Positions 54,174-63,431 of a stretch of DNA of 64,000 nucleotides are shown here, piece after piece. This DNA comes from Chryseotalea sp. WA131a. Lineage in GTDB: Bacteria > Bacteroidota > Bacteroidia > Cytophagales > Cyclobacteriaceae. Position 1 is the stretch's first letter. Each line of letters begins with the position of its first letter. The stretch is taken from NCBI GenBank assembly GCA_025370075.1, contig CP073016.1:1984001-2048000 (forward strand), given 5' to 3'. The translations under genes were made by a program, and so were the position numbers. The notes below the pieces were generated by a model. It was not told where the DNA came from. It did no database searches and saw only the letters and a program-made list of their open reading frames with translations.

Positions 54174-54545
54174 TTACTCCAAATTATCTCGAATCCACGC
54201 TCTAATTTTGTCGAATGTTAATTCTCCTTTTGCTGTTTTGATTACAAAGTCATATTTAACGTCTTGGTCAACATTGATATCAAGTTGGTTTCTCTTGAGT
54301 ATTAGTCTTAATAGAACGTATGCAGTTCTTTTGTTTCCGTCAACAAATGGATGGTTTGAAACAATACTCTCAAAAATTGCTGCGGCTTTGTCAACGGGGT
54401 CAGGATATAAGTCTTTGCCATCAAAAGTCTGAAATGGTCGTCCGATGGCCGATTCTAAAATTCCTTTATCTCTAATTCCTTTTGCTCCACCAAATCGGTC
54501 AATAAGAATGTCATGAATCCTTTCGACTTCACTAACTTCTATCAT
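54174..54545 (-). CDS. doc: Doc-type (Fic-fold) toxin
   Basis: A 123-residue protein with the Doc/Fic motif HPFVDGNKRTAYV near residue 64, the active loop by which Doc phosphorylates EF-Tu in the known P1 system. N-terminal SEVERIHDILIDRFGG and GILESAIGRPFQTF are also typical of Doc. It overlaps the antitoxin stop by 4 bp. Cassette bounded by GTTGTGGCTCATTGC / GCAACGAAGCCACAAC. Symbol given by family only. Confidence 0.85.
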   Translation of the reverse strand: MIEVSEVERIHDILIDRFGGAKGIRDKGILESAIGRPFQTFDGKDLYPDPVDKAAAIFESIVSNHPFVDGNKRTAYVLLRLILKRNQLDINVDQDVKYDFVIKTAKGELTFDKIRAWIRDNLE

Positions 54546-54730
54546 TTAGCAAGTCGTTCGAGAAGTTCTTTGTCTTCGGCAAAAATATCTCTTAAATCCC
54601 TTATTAGATTTAACCTGCCTGCAGGTTGATTCTCAGCCTGTTTTAAAAAGTCTAAGATGTCCTGAAGAACGCTTTCAGGAACGTTGTCCAAGGATTTCTG
54701 GATCTCAGATTTGATCTCGTTTGTAGTCAT
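54542..54730 (-). CDS. Antitoxin partner of the Doc-type toxin
   Basis: A 62-residue, helical, acidic protein (SEIQKSLDNVPESVLQDILDFLKQAE ... LRDIFAEDKELLERLAK) just upstream of and overlapping doc (ATGA). The C-terminal helix is the expected toxin-binding part. It lacks an evident AbrB-like DNA-binding domain, unlike Phd of P1. Start ATG 54730. Confidence 0.75.
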   Translation of the reverse strand: MTTNEIKSEIQKSLDNVPESVLQDILDFLKQAENQPAGRLNLIRDLRDIFAEDKELLERLAK

Positions 54731-54796
54731 AATTCTTTTATTCTAACCCGAATTTATTAAAATTTTCCGAATCTTTCTTGGGGGGTCTGGCAATGA

Positions 54797-54928
54797 GCCA
54801 CAACGGTTAGGCTTGCAGAAGGCGGGCAATTAAAAACCTGCGCCTTCTCCCACGAGATAAAATAAGTGAAACGCACTGAACTTTCCTAACGCACAATCCG
54901 CCCGCTTTTCTGCAAGCTAGTGTTATGG
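54797..54928 (-). other. attC site, type E
   Basis: Minus strand CCATAAC, then TAGCTTGCAGAAAAGCGGGC, to GCCCGCCTTCTGCAAGCC and core GTTGTGG. It follows the ORF-less cassette, just as the type E site does at 25065, so this cassette type has kept its own attC. Confidence 0.82.
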
Positions 54929-55292
54929 CCAGTTTGCAACCGAGCTTAGGGTTTTAGTGTCGACCGTGAAAAAGGAAAAATGTCCACCGATAAGTTTTGC
55001 GAGCAAAGTCGTCCAGCGGAAGAGTTTGGTCGTCCGCCAGAAAGTGTCGTTATGGGTTGTAGCGCGAGAATGGGTCGTCCGATTGCTGCAAATGTTTCCG
55101 AGGCGAGTCGTCAACGAGCAAAAGCGTCCGCAAGAAAAGAGTTGAAAAAGGCGTCTTTGATTTTTTTAATTTTCCGTCAGTCGTTTGAAGCAAAGTCCTC
55201 GGAATGTCGATGAATTGCCAGCGAGCAGAGGTCAGTAGTCTATTAATTTGTTGTCACCGAAATTTCGGATGCACACTCGTCCCGCAAATTGG
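54929..55292 (-). other. ORF-less cassette, copy 2
   Basis: A diverged homologue of 24701-25064 with matching start (GTTATGGCCAATTTGCGGGACGAG), end (CAAACTGGCCATAAC) and the same type E attC. Substitutions are spread throughout and no frame is preserved on either strand. The GGACGAC/CGTCC motifs are kept in part. Confidence 0.55.
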
Positions 55293-55421
55293 CCATAACG
55301 TTTGTGTTTCTTCAGTGGTGCGCTTCCGAAGCCGCGTCCTGTCCCCGACACCAAGCGTTGAACGAAGATATAAACTTTGGATGACACTTCACCGCACCAT
55401 TGAAGAAACATTTTGTTGGCG
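55293..55421 (-). other. attC site, type D
   Basis: Minus strand CGCCAAC, then AAAATGTTTCTTCAATGGTGCGG, to GCGCACCACTGAAGAAACAC and core GTTATGG. Here the TTCTTCA/TGAAGAA change is compensated in both arms, unlike at 54036. Confidence 0.82.
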
Positions 55422-55567
55422 GCTGCTGGCATTGATTTTCAACATCGTCTACGAAGTCGAAACTTGTCCACTGTGAATAAACTTGTAACGAAGTTTTTCT
55501 CGAAATATTTCTTGTCTGTCTGCGAAATTGAATTTACTTACATGTTGAGATATGTCCGCAAAGCCAT

Positions 55568-56227
55568 TTAATGCAGTTCAATCTTTACTATAAAATTTGG
55601 GTGAGAATATTCTGCTTGTCCACTTTCATAAATTTGTTGAGCGATTTCTATAGACTCAAAACCTGTCGCAACATTTTTAACTTTAAAATATTGAGTAGAA
55701 TACTTTGCATTAATCAATTCCAGATTCTTTGTCTCGGCATAATCTTTAAAGTCAGATTCCGAAACAATATTCTCGTCATGCTTTGTTAGAACTTCACTTA
55801 AAACAACAAAATATGAATTTGGGTCGTTCTCATTTGTGTAAAATATTGGGGTAGCTGAAAATATTTCATCGTCTTTGTTTAATTCTTTTAAGTAATCATT
55901 GACTTGAGTGCAGTCAGTCAAGGTTTCATTGATTCTTCCCCAAATTTCATGGTAGTTATTGTTACCTGCTTTGGTGCTATTGGTTATGAAGGGATATTTA
56001 CTCAATATAGAATCTGCTAACCCTTTTGTTACTTCTTCTTGTTTAAACACAATATAAATCTCGGACAATGATTGTTTTCCAAGATATATTTTCCCTCCTC
56101 CCGAATAGTAGAAATTTCCATTGTCTGCGCATAATCTAATTTTTGATTTCGGTTCATCTTTTTCACATGAGATTAATAGTGTAAATCCTATGGTTGCGAA
56201 TATGAAGAATACACGTAATCTTTTCAT
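55568..56227 (-). CDS. Cassette lipoprotein resembling a subtilase propeptide region
   Basis: Start ATG 56227 gives lipoprotein signal MKRLRVFFIFATIGFTLLISC (lipobox LISC) and ~200 mature residues. The C-terminal part (FKVKNVATGFESIEIAQQIYESGQAEYSHPNFIVKIELH) resembles the fervidolysin-like N-terminal prodomain that precedes S8 proteases, but no catalytic domain follows. It could be a free-standing inhibitor-like protein. The 145 bp after the stop hold no gene. Cassette bounded by GTTGGCGGCAACTGGC / GCCAGCAGCCGCCAAC. Confidence 0.6.
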   Translation of the reverse strand: MKRLRVFFIFATIGFTLLISCEKDEPKSKIRLCADNGNFYYSGGGKIYLGKQSLSEIYIVFKQEEVTKGLADSILSKYPFITNSTKAGNNNYHEIWGRINETLTDCTQVNDYLKELNKDDEIFSATPIFYTNENDPNSYFVVLSEVLTKHDENIVSESDFKDYAETKNLELINAKYSTQYFKVKNVATGFESIEIAQQIYESGQAEYSHPNFIVKIELH

Positions 56228-56347
56228 TATTTCTTTTTTGTCGTTAGACACACATTATTGTCAAATGGTTGTTAACCCTTTCAATTTTACGTCACGAAGC
56301 TAATTCTTTCAGTTTAACGCTCTCTTTTTGCTGTGCGCGCCAGTTGC

Positions 56348-56477
56348 CGCCAACGTGAGTATTTGCGTTCGAGCGGGGCTTCCGAAGCCACGCCTTGTCC
56401 GCGACAACGAACGCATTAAAGATACGAAAACGTTGGATTACGCGTCAACCCCGCTTGACGCAAATACATTGTTGTGG
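56348..56477 (-). other. attC site, type A
   Basis: Minus strand CCACAAC, then TGTATTTGCGTCAAGCGGGG, to CCCCGCTCGAACGCAAATA and core GTTGGCG. TTG-N21-TATCTTTA. Confidence 0.87.
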
Positions 56478-56511
56478 CCAGTTGGGTTTTGTCCGAAATC
56501 GTCAACCGTCA

Positions 56512-56841
56512 CTAAAGATTAATTGTCAAATTTGTTGTCTTGTCGGGGGTTATCTGAAAGGCTCTCCGTTGCGAGAAATTTCCTCCGTTTAAATCGTCAT
56601 GTCGAAAATATTCGATTAAGTAATTACCATAATTCAATTCAATGGTCAAATTACCTTTTGAATCTGCGGCAAGGTTCTCAAACAAGGGATAATTCAGATT
56701 ACTTAGTTCATAAATTTTAGAACCAAGTGTAAGCTCGGAACTGTTAGTGAAAGTCACATTTAGTCGGCCTGTAAATGTTAGCTGGTCTTTCTGACATCCA
56801 AGTAGTCCGACAAAAATTAAGGTTATCAATAGTGGTCTCAT
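56512..56841 (-). CDS. Small cassette lipoprotein
   Basis: A 109-residue protein, signal MRPLLITLIFVGLLGC (lipobox LLGC), mature part a single beta-rich domain (GRLNVTFTNSSELTLGSKIYEL, NLTIELNYGNYLIEYF) resembling small Ig-like or SusF-type modules. Unknown function. Second gene of its cassette (GTTGTGGCCAATTGG...CAACTGGCCACAAC). Confidence 0.6.
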   Translation of the reverse strand: MRPLLITLIFVGLLGCQKDQLTFTGRLNVTFTNSSELTLGSKIYELSNLNYPLFENLAADSKGNLTIELNYGNYLIEYFRHDDLNGGNFSQRRAFQITPDKTTNLTINL

Positions 56842-56897
56842 TTTTTTTGAGTTGTGTTTTGTTTCCTTTTAACTTAATTTGTTCTGCATTGCCGAGT

Positions 56898-57074
56898 CTA
56901 TTTGCTTTTTAAGTCCACCTTTATTGATTCGTCAGTGGATACTAATTTTCCCTTTTTATTTTTTTCTCCACCGTCTGCGGAGATGTAACTTGTCAATGTG
57001 TTATAGACTGCATATGGAGAAGTCAACTTTTTTTTGTCGACCGAAATACTGCCAGTTTGTTCGTCCCTGTCCAC
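56898..57074 (-). CDS. Possible small hydrophilic protein
   Basis: A frame from GTG 57074 to TAG 56898 encodes 58 residues, Lys/Ser/Asp-rich (TGSISVDKKKLTSPYAVYNTL, GGEKNKKGKLVSTDESIKVDLKSK). It lies about 20 bp after the cassette core and about 55 bp before the lipoprotein gene. Codon composition resembles neighbours, but there is no family evidence. Confidence 0.35.
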   Translation of the reverse strand: MDRDEQTGSISVDKKKLTSPYAVYNTLTSYISADGGEKNKKGKLVSTDESIKVDLKSK

Positions 57075-57091
57075 GGAGCCAACCCAATTGG

Positions 57092-57220
57092 CCACAACGT
57101 TTGTGTTTGCGCAGTGGTGCGGTTTCGAAGCCACGTCCTGTCCCAGACACCAAAGCGTGGAACGAAGATAACACTTTGAGTAACACGTCACCGCACCATT
57201 GAGCAAACATTTTGTTGGCG
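57092..57220 (-). other. attC site, type D
   Basis: Minus strand CGCCAAC, then AAAATGTTTGCTCAATGGTGCGG, to CCGCACCACTGCGCAAACAC and core GTTGTGG. Confidence 0.83.
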
Positions 57221-57233
57221 GTAGTGCCTTACT

Positions 57234-58421
57234 TCATCTGCTTTTTTTAAGTTTAAATTCCACCTCCTCGTTGTCCCGCTTAACTTTCATATTTAAACTG
57301 TCAGCCTGATAAAGCATGTCTCTTATTTTGAAAAAACTATCGCATAAATTCGCGGTGTCAACCGATAATTTGTCCACGCTAACTAAAGTGTCATTCAGCT
57401 TTATACCGTTAATGTCACCACTCAATCCTTTATATAGTCTGCTTATGTAGATGTCCTTACCATTCATGTTCATATCTACTCCGAATGAATTGAATTGGTC
57501 AATTGGAGTTTCACTAAAAGGTGTTAATATCAATTCCTTTTCTTTGAAATTGAGTGTCACAATAAAATATCTAGCTAACTCTGAACCAATCAAATTATAA
57601 TTGTTTGACTTAGAATAGAACGCAACTTGATTAGCTACACTTTGTCCCGCAATTTTAACAGTTTTCAAACGTGAAACATACATTGATTCCTTGTTCACCC
57701 CGTTTGCACCAATAGTCCCTTCACCATATGTTTCAATAGAATTGGCAAACTGATACTCATTGGCTGTCTTTTCTGTTAGTGAAATGAAACCACCATAACC
57801 AAAGTCTAACATAAACTTTTGATTGCGTCCATCAATTTCTACTTGAATAAAAGGATTTAGTACTCTGTCTAGCTCAACTTTGAGTTTAACTGAATTCTTG
57901 AGATTTGGCATTTTCTCTAAATTGTCAGCCAGTCGTATAATTTTGTTGTGATAGTCAATCTGCCAGACTGCTTGTTTGATAACTCCTTTTCCAAGAAGTC
58001 CACCGTTAGTATAGCACTTAATTACTGGAGCTTCATTAAAATCAAAGTTAAAAACTCCTACATCTGTAAACTGGACGTCACCAACCTTAAGTCTGGGTAT
58101 TTTACTTAGAACTATTTCGGACTTAATTTGATTCGAACTACCAACGGAAACCTTCATTAGTTCAGGTAGCATATTCTTAGTCATGATGTCGGTTGTTACC
58201 GTATTGTATCCTCCAGTGTCAAATATGTAGTCGTATGTCTGTGAACCTATAGTAACAGGAATGATAAAGTAGCCACCTCTGTCAGTAAATGAGATTTCCT
58301 GATAAAAATCTGTCAAAACTACATTTGCAGCGTTAGCAATTTTAAGCTGCTCTTTTGGACTTTGTCCGAAGCTATAAACTGTCAGCGAAACAAAAATTGA
58401 GGTTAGCAGTCTTTTAGTCAT
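57234..58421 (-). CDS. Secreted retropepsin-like aspartic protease with PDZ domain
   Basis: Start ATG 58421 (MTKRLLTSIFVSLTVYSFGQ, signal peptide). Two pepsin-like half-motifs: YIFDTGGYNTV (Asp near residue 66) and KFMLDFGYGGFISL (near 202), with strands IPVTIGSQTYDYIFDTG and IQVEIDGRNQKFMLD. The C-terminal ~90 residues (YISRLYKGLSGDINGIKLNDTLVSVD) form a PDZ-like domain. Predicted extracytoplasmic protease. Single-gene cassette (start GTTGGCGGTAATGCC, end GGCACTACCGCCAAC). Confidence 0.75.
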   Translation of the reverse strand: MTKRLLTSIFVSLTVYSFGQSPKEQLKIANAANVVLTDFYQEISFTDRGGYFIIPVTIGSQTYDYIFDTGGYNTVTTDIMTKNMLPELMKVSVGSSNQIKSEIVLSKIPRLKVGDVQFTDVGVFNFDFNEAPVIKCYTNGGLLGKGVIKQAVWQIDYHNKIIRLADNLEKMPNLKNSVKLKVELDRVLNPFIQVEIDGRNQKFMLDFGYGGFISLTEKTANEYQFANSIETYGEGTIGANGVNKESMYVSRLKTVKIAGQSVANQVAFYSKSNNYNLIGSELARYFIVTLNFKEKELILTPFSETPIDQFNSFGVDMNMNGKDIYISRLYKGLSGDINGIKLNDTLVSVDKLSVDTANLCDSFFKIRDMLYQADSLNMKVKRDNEEVEFKLKKSR

Positions 58422-58469
58422 CAAGTTCAATTATATCAATCTATTTTCTTGGTCGTCAGCGGGCATTAC

Positions 58470-58600
58470 CGCCAACGTGAGTATTTGCGTTCGAGCGGGG
58501 CTTCCGAAGCCACGCCCTGTCCCCGACAACGAACGCATTAAAGATACGAAAAACGTTGGATTACGCGTCAACCCCGCTTGACGCAAATACATTGCTGTGG
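58470..58600 (-). other. attC site, type A, with R'' mutated to AGC
   Basis: Minus strand CCACAGC instead of CCACAAC, then TGTATTTGCGTCAAGCGGGG, to CCCCGCTCGAACGCAAATA and core GTTGGCG. The R' side, where recombination happens, is intact. A spare A lengthens the centre (ACGTTTTTCG). Confidence 0.83.
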
Positions 58601-58618
58601 CCAGTGCTTGACCCACTC

Positions 58619-61012
58619 TTATTCGTTCTTTAATAGGTCAACCGGATTAATTCTAGTGCTTCTAATTATGTTTGTCACTATACCCAATATTAGAATCACC
58701 GCAATTATAAGTCCAGAGAGTCCAATGGTTGAAATTCTCAAATCTGTCCGGAATGCATAATCTGAAAGCCAGTACTGACTCCTGTCCCATGCGAAAGGGA
58801 CTGCTACTGCAAAGCTGATTAGGAATAGAAATAGAAACTCTCTTGATAATAGGATCGTCAATGAACTCTGACTGATACCCAGTATTTTTCTAACACCAAT
58901 TTCTTTTGTCCGCTGTAATAGTATTAGATTGGAAAGAGAGTACAAACCGATTGTCGCAAGAAAAATTGCTAATAAACTGAATGCTTGCGTAACTCGTCCT
59001 GTTGTCGTTTCCTGTTCAAACATCTTTTTAACTCTTTCGTCCAAGAATGTGTATTCAAGAGCGTCCATTGTTGATAGCTTTGAATAAATGCCTTCAATAT
59101 TCTTTAAGTCTTCAGGCCTTTTTAATTTAATTAATACTTTTTTGCTGTCGTTGCTTGTTGAATTAATTGGAAGCATGACAAGTGGCTTAATTGATTGTTG
59201 AAACCCTTGATAGTTGAAATCGGACACAACTCCAACAATTCTAATTTTCTCATCAAATGCATATATAGTCTCACCAATAATATTTCTCACATTATCAAAC
59301 CTTGCCATTTTTACAAAAGTTTGATTCACTACTGCTTGTTTAATTATTTCATTTTGTTGGGGAGCAAAGTTTCCTCCAGCAAGGAATTTTATCCCCAGTA
59401 GTTCTGAAAATATGCTATCAACTTCGAATAGATTAAAATTCGCTTCAATTCTATTGTCATTGTTGTAAATCCAACCTAATTGATAACCTAATCTTTCGCT
59501 TCCTGGGTATGACAATTCGTTAATTATAGAGAAATCATTTGTCGGACGATCCTTTTGCAAATAGTCTGTAAAGGTTCTTAAGTTATTTCCACTTGAAAGC
59601 TCTTTTGGTAATGATACCATAACTATGTTATCTGAGTTGAACCCATAGTTTCTGTTTCTCAAGAAACTTACTTGGTTATGGACAGTAAGCGTAAAGAAAA
59701 CAAGACCCACTGTAAAAGTAAGCTGGCCAACTGTAAGAAACTTTCTAAGTCTATTGTTACCTAAACTCGAAAAGCCCTTTAGCCCCGTTAGGGTCGAGTT
59801 ACGGAATGAATAGAAAACAGGATAAAAACTTCCAGAAATAACAACTATCAAGAAAATTGTCGCTAGGATTACCAATGTTGTAGTGTCATAGAGATGTGAA
59901 AGTGTCAAACTTTTGCCTGTCATTTCTTGAGTGAATGGCAATAAAATGGTGTACAAAGCAATTGAAATCAAAATTACTAACACTGCTATTGTTACTGATT
60001 CGACCACAAATTGCTTTAGTAAGCCCGACTTGCCAATACCCATTAGCTTTCTAACACTTAACTCATGGATTCGTTCGGTATAGATTGAAGTCGAAAAGTT
60101 CGAGTGATTAAATATTACAATTAGAAAGATAACCACTCCAAGTGTTATCAGCACCTTTAAATAAATTGGATTTCCTTTTATCGCATCTCCGCTCAGTTGT
60201 TTCGAGAAATGAATTGTACTTATAGGCTGTAATGAAAGTCTGATATTTGATTTCATGTCATATTCCTTGACAAAAAATGAGAGCGCTTTCTCTACGGCAA
60301 TTAAATTTATCTTGGATTCAAGCTTGTTTGCGGTTTCTGAATTATTCAATAAGACATAAGTAAATCCTGCTGGGTTACCCCAATCATCGTCATATTGGGA
60401 GAAGTCATGAGATAGCAGTGCTTCGTAATAGAAATCTGAATTTTTTGGAAGGTCATCAATTACTCCAACCACTCCATACATTTGGTTGTCGACAAGGACA
60501 GCTTTGTTTACTGGTGATTTGTCACCAAACAGTTTCTTCGATAAGGATTCAGTTACTATGATTGAATTGGGCTTTGAAAAGTCCATGTCATTGCCATTTA
60601 TGAATGAGTGCCGAAAGACCTTGAAAAACTCCTTATCAACTTTATATGTATTTTCGGCTTTAAAAACATTACTATTACCTGATTTGAATTGAATGGTAAT
60701 ATTTCCTTTGTATGGAAGGACTCTTACAGCTTCTTCAACTTCGGGAAATTCCTTTTTTAATGTTGGTGAAATTCCCAAGAAAGACTCAGCCATAGCTAAA
60801 TCAGTCCCCGAATTAGTTTGATATTCTGTCGTTACTCGATAGATTCTTTCATGATTTTGTATGTGCTTGTCATATGACAATTCATCTATAGAATAAACCG
60901 TAATAAATATTACTGAACAGATTCCGAAGCTGAGTCCAACTATATTCAGACTGAAAGCAAAAAATCTCTTTCGCGCTTTTCTTAATAGAATTGTCAAAGT
61001 AGTTTTATTCAT
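58619..61012 (-). CDS. FtsX/MacB-type ABC transporter permease
   Basis: A 797-residue inner-membrane protein. One transmembrane helix near residues 18-40, a large periplasmic MacB_PCD-type domain, three helices (about 280-420), a second periplasmic domain, and three C-terminal helices including LQRTKEIGVRKILGISQSSLT, an FtsX signature. This is the usual Bacteroidota ABC permease of DUF/MacB type with duplicated halves. No ATPase accompanies it in this 2.4-kb cassette (start GTTGTGGCCAATGC), so it would need a partner from elsewhere. Confidence 0.85.
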   Translation of the reverse strand: MNKTTLTILLRKARKRFFAFSLNIVGLSFGICSVIFITVYSIDELSYDKHIQNHERIYRVTTEYQTNSGTDLAMAESFLGISPTLKKEFPEVEEAVRVLPYKGNITIQFKSGNSNVFKAENTYKVDKEFFKVFRHSFINGNDMDFSKPNSIIVTESLSKKLFGDKSPVNKAVLVDNQMYGVVGVIDDLPKNSDFYYEALLSHDFSQYDDDWGNPAGFTYVLLNNSETANKLESKINLIAVEKALSFFVKEYDMKSNIRLSLQPISTIHFSKQLSGDAIKGNPIYLKVLITLGVVIFLIVIFNHSNFSTSIYTERIHELSVRKLMGIGKSGLLKQFVVESVTIAVLVILISIALYTILLPFTQEMTGKSLTLSHLYDTTTLVILATIFLIVVISGSFYPVFYSFRNSTLTGLKGFSSLGNNRLRKFLTVGQLTFTVGLVFFTLTVHNQVSFLRNRNYGFNSDNIVMVSLPKELSSGNNLRTFTDYLQKDRPTNDFSIINELSYPGSERLGYQLGWIYNNDNRIEANFNLFEVDSIFSELLGIKFLAGGNFAPQQNEIIKQAVVNQTFVKMARFDNVRNIIGETIYAFDEKIRIVGVVSDFNYQGFQQSIKPLVMLPINSTSNDSKKVLIKLKRPEDLKNIEGIYSKLSTMDALEYTFLDERVKKMFEQETTTGRVTQAFSLLAIFLATIGLYSLSNLILLQRTKEIGVRKILGISQSSLTILLSREFLFLFLISFAVAVPFAWDRSQYWLSDYAFRTDLRISTIGLSGLIIAVILILGIVTNIIRSTRINPVDLLKNE

Positions 61013-61050
61013 AATTCTGCTTAGTTAACCCAAACGTCATTAAGCATTGG

Positions 61051-61180
61051 CCACAACGGGCAGCTTATTGCTGGCGGGCAATTAAAACCTTCGCCCTGTC
61101 CAACGTGATAAAGTTAAATAAAGAACTACAAACTTCAATGACGCACAGTCCCGCCCGCTTGCAATAAGCTTTTGTTGGCT
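61051..61180 (-). other. attC site, type B
   Basis: Minus strand AGCCAAC, then AAAGCTTATTGCAAGCGGGC, to GCCCGCCAGCAATAAGC and core GTTGTGG. TATCTTTA is altered to TTAACTTTA. Confidence 0.83.
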
Positions 61181-61190
61181 GCATGTGGGT

Positions 61191-61724
61191 TTACAAACCT
61201 GTTCCTAATTCTAAATGAATGTCGTCTGGTTCTTTTTGATATAATTCCAAGTCCAACTCCTTTGTCATAACAGCGCCCAGCCTTAAATAAAAGTCCACAG
61301 TGTTTATTGTCGGTGTTGCAGAAATGTATAATTTACTCGCTCCGAATTTCCTTGCAGCCATTTTACTTTCGTCAACAAGGCGACCTCCTAACCCCAATTG
61401 CCTGTAATTATTGCTTAAATAGAGGATGTCCATTTTACAATAATTCATTTCCATTCCTCTCCGCTTATTTTCAACTGAAGCAACTCCCACCATTTTCTCA
61501 TCGTCAAATACTCCGATTACTGCTCCACCCTCACTTTTTATCTTTCTTTGTCGATTCATAATATCTGCTAGTTCGTCTGCGTCAAAAGAGTATACGTGTT
61601 CATAATTCTCAATAACTGTCAAAGCCCCATCTTTCAATTTGTAGTAACCAAGTATTTCTTCCTCTCTTTGAATTTCTCCAATCTTTTCAATCTCATTGTT
61701 TTCTATTTCTCGTATCAGTATCAT
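61191..61724 (-). CDS. GNAT-family N-acetyltransferase
   Basis: Start ATG 61724. A 177-residue protein. The GNAT core is visible: VIGVFDDEKMVGVASVENKRR (strand 4), MDILYLSNNYRQLGLGGRLVDESKMAARKFG (acetyl-CoA pyrophosphate loop R-x-x-G-x-G), and YISATPTINTVDFYLRLGAVM (C-terminal signature). The acceptor is unknown; antibiotic, polyamine or protein N-termini are all possible. Its cassette end (GCAGCCAAC) predicts a start GTTGGCTGC, but the core beyond the IS110 element is GTTAGC. Confidence 0.8.
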   Translation of the reverse strand: MILIREIENNEIEKIGEIQREEEILGYYKLKDGALTVIENYEHVYSFDADELADIMNRQRKIKSEGGAVIGVFDDEKMVGVASVENKRRGMEMNYCKMDILYLSNNYRQLGLGGRLVDESKMAARKFGASKLYISATPTINTVDFYLRLGAVMTKELDLELYQKEPDDIHLELGTGL

Positions 61725-61759
61725 CAAAGTTTATCGAATTTGTCAACGAGCTGTCCCCA

Positions 61760-63431
61760 TTCTGACTAACGTTTCACAAGTTGCTGATATTCAATTGCAA
61801 TCCGAGGTCGTCAGGTGTTATATCAAACTTATGAATTAGCTTTTTCATTTCCATTACTTTCCTCTTTCTTTTTTGATCTAGGAATTCATAGGTGTTTTCC
61901 GGCTTGTATGGGATCTTCTTTACCAGCATGTTCCAAATGATGACGGCCAGCTTTCTTGCTGTTGCCGAAATAGCTGACACCCTTCCTTTGCGAAAGGCGA
62001 TCCGTTTGAAGAAATCGGATAGCGCTGTGCCTTTTAGGTTCCCAATCACATTGGCTGCATTGCGCAGTGCAATTTTTAAGCGGTTGCTACCTTTGGGTAT
62101 TCTGTTGCTCAGTACTTTCCCACCACTGATTTTGTTATTGGGCGATAGCCTGAGCCATGAAGCAAACTGCTTGGCTGTATTGAATTTATATATCCCATTC
62201 CCCACCTCACTCATGATGGTAAGAACCGTGGAATGGCCCAGCCCTTCAATGGATAATAAGTCTGTGCCTTCAAAGTATTGATATGAGAGCAGGTTGATGT
62301 CAATGTTCTTGGGGTTGTTCTTGTTCACCCGCTTATGTACCTTCTTTTCAATATGGTGTTGCTTTTTATTCTCGTCACTGCTGATTTGCGCTTTCAATAA
62401 AGTATTGATCTCTGCGTCACACTCCTCTATACGTGACTGAAGGGTAACATACATTTCATATTCGTGCCTCAGGGCAAAAAGATAATCCTTACGCCCATTA
62501 TATTGCAATGCCTTGGCGATCTCCTCTTCCGATTTCTTGCAGTTCCCATTGCGCAGGGAAGCCAGCTTTTCTGGATCGGTCTCACCCTTGCAGATCGCTT
62601 TAATAATGGAAAGCCCTGTCAAGCCGGTCACATCATTGACCACTATATCCAAGCGGAAATTTAACAGCCGCAGGTACTTCTGTAATTTGCGTATTGTATC
62701 GGCACCCTGTTCTATCAAATTCATCCGATGACGGCAATACGTGCGGAGCTGTTCGGTTGCTTGATCGGGTAAAAAACTCCCGCTCAACAATCCAAGGGTG
62801 TGCAATTTTTGTATCCATTGACAATCCTGCACATCACTCTTCTTCCCTTTAATGTTCTTGGTGAACTTCCCGTTGCACAGGATCACCTCAAACCCAGTTC
62901 CTTGTAGTACGGTGAACAAATTCTGCCAATAGGTGCCTGTGCTTTCCATGGCCACCGTCTTTATCCCGTGATCGGACAACCATTTGGCAAGGGACGATAA
63001 GTCTTCATTGTAAACACCAAACTCTTTCACATCCTCTTCTTTTTGCCCAACAGCAACAAAATGAGAACGGCTCCCAATATCAATTCCGGCTGCATTGGGG
63101 TTGACTACTTCCATTGATAGATCTTTCATAAAACATTTTTTAAGTGATTGTTTAAAAATGCCCTAAGGGAATGTATCTTTGACATGAAAGTATTCTGAAC
63201 GGGGTACTCGCGAGAGCCCACCACTGAAATCATCTCAAAGCCTTCTTGTTCTAGCAAAAAGGCTTTTTACATTCCAACCAGGATTGCCTCGGGCTATTAT
63301 GCACCAACGCGTAAATCGGCCTTGCAAAGGACTCCGTCAAGATAGTAAAATTTCAATCGATGGGAAGGTGTCCGGATGGACGTAACGTTAGCTTTGGAAA
63401 TCAATTCTTTTTCAGAATAGGGAGGCTTGCC
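61760..63431 (-). mobile_element. IS110-family element (second type), copy 2
   Basis: 1672 bp, matching 52365-54036. Again it begins right after an attC core (GTTAGC^GGCAAGCC). Confidence 0.75.
61774..63129 (-). CDS. IS110-family DEDD transposase
   Basis: 451 residues, almost identical to 52379-53734 (for example KFNTAKQ for KFDTAKQ). All motifs are intact: GIDIGSRSHF, MESTGTYW, DVQDCQW, IEGLGHSTVL. Confidence 0.9.
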   Translation of the reverse strand: MKDLSMEVVNPNAAGIDIGSRSHFVAVGQKEEDVKEFGVYNEDLSSLAKWLSDHGIKTVAMESTGTYWQNLFTVLQGTGFEVILCNGKFTKNIKGKKSDVQDCQWIQKLHTLGLLSGSFLPDQATEQLRTYCRHRMNLIEQGADTIRKLQKYLRLLNFRLDIVVNDVTGLTGLSIIKAICKGETDPEKLASLRNGNCKKSEEEIAKALQYNGRKDYLFALRHEYEMYVTLQSRIEECDAEINTLLKAQISSDENKKQHHIEKKVHKRVNKNNPKNIDINLLSYQYFEGTDLLSIEGLGHSTVLTIMSEVGNGIYKFNTAKQFASWLRLSPNNKISGGKVLSNRIPKGSNRLKIALRNAANVIGNLKGTALSDFFKRIAFRKGRVSAISATARKLAVIIWNMLVKKIPYKPENTYEFLDQKRKRKVMEMKKLIHKFDITPDDLGLQLNISNL

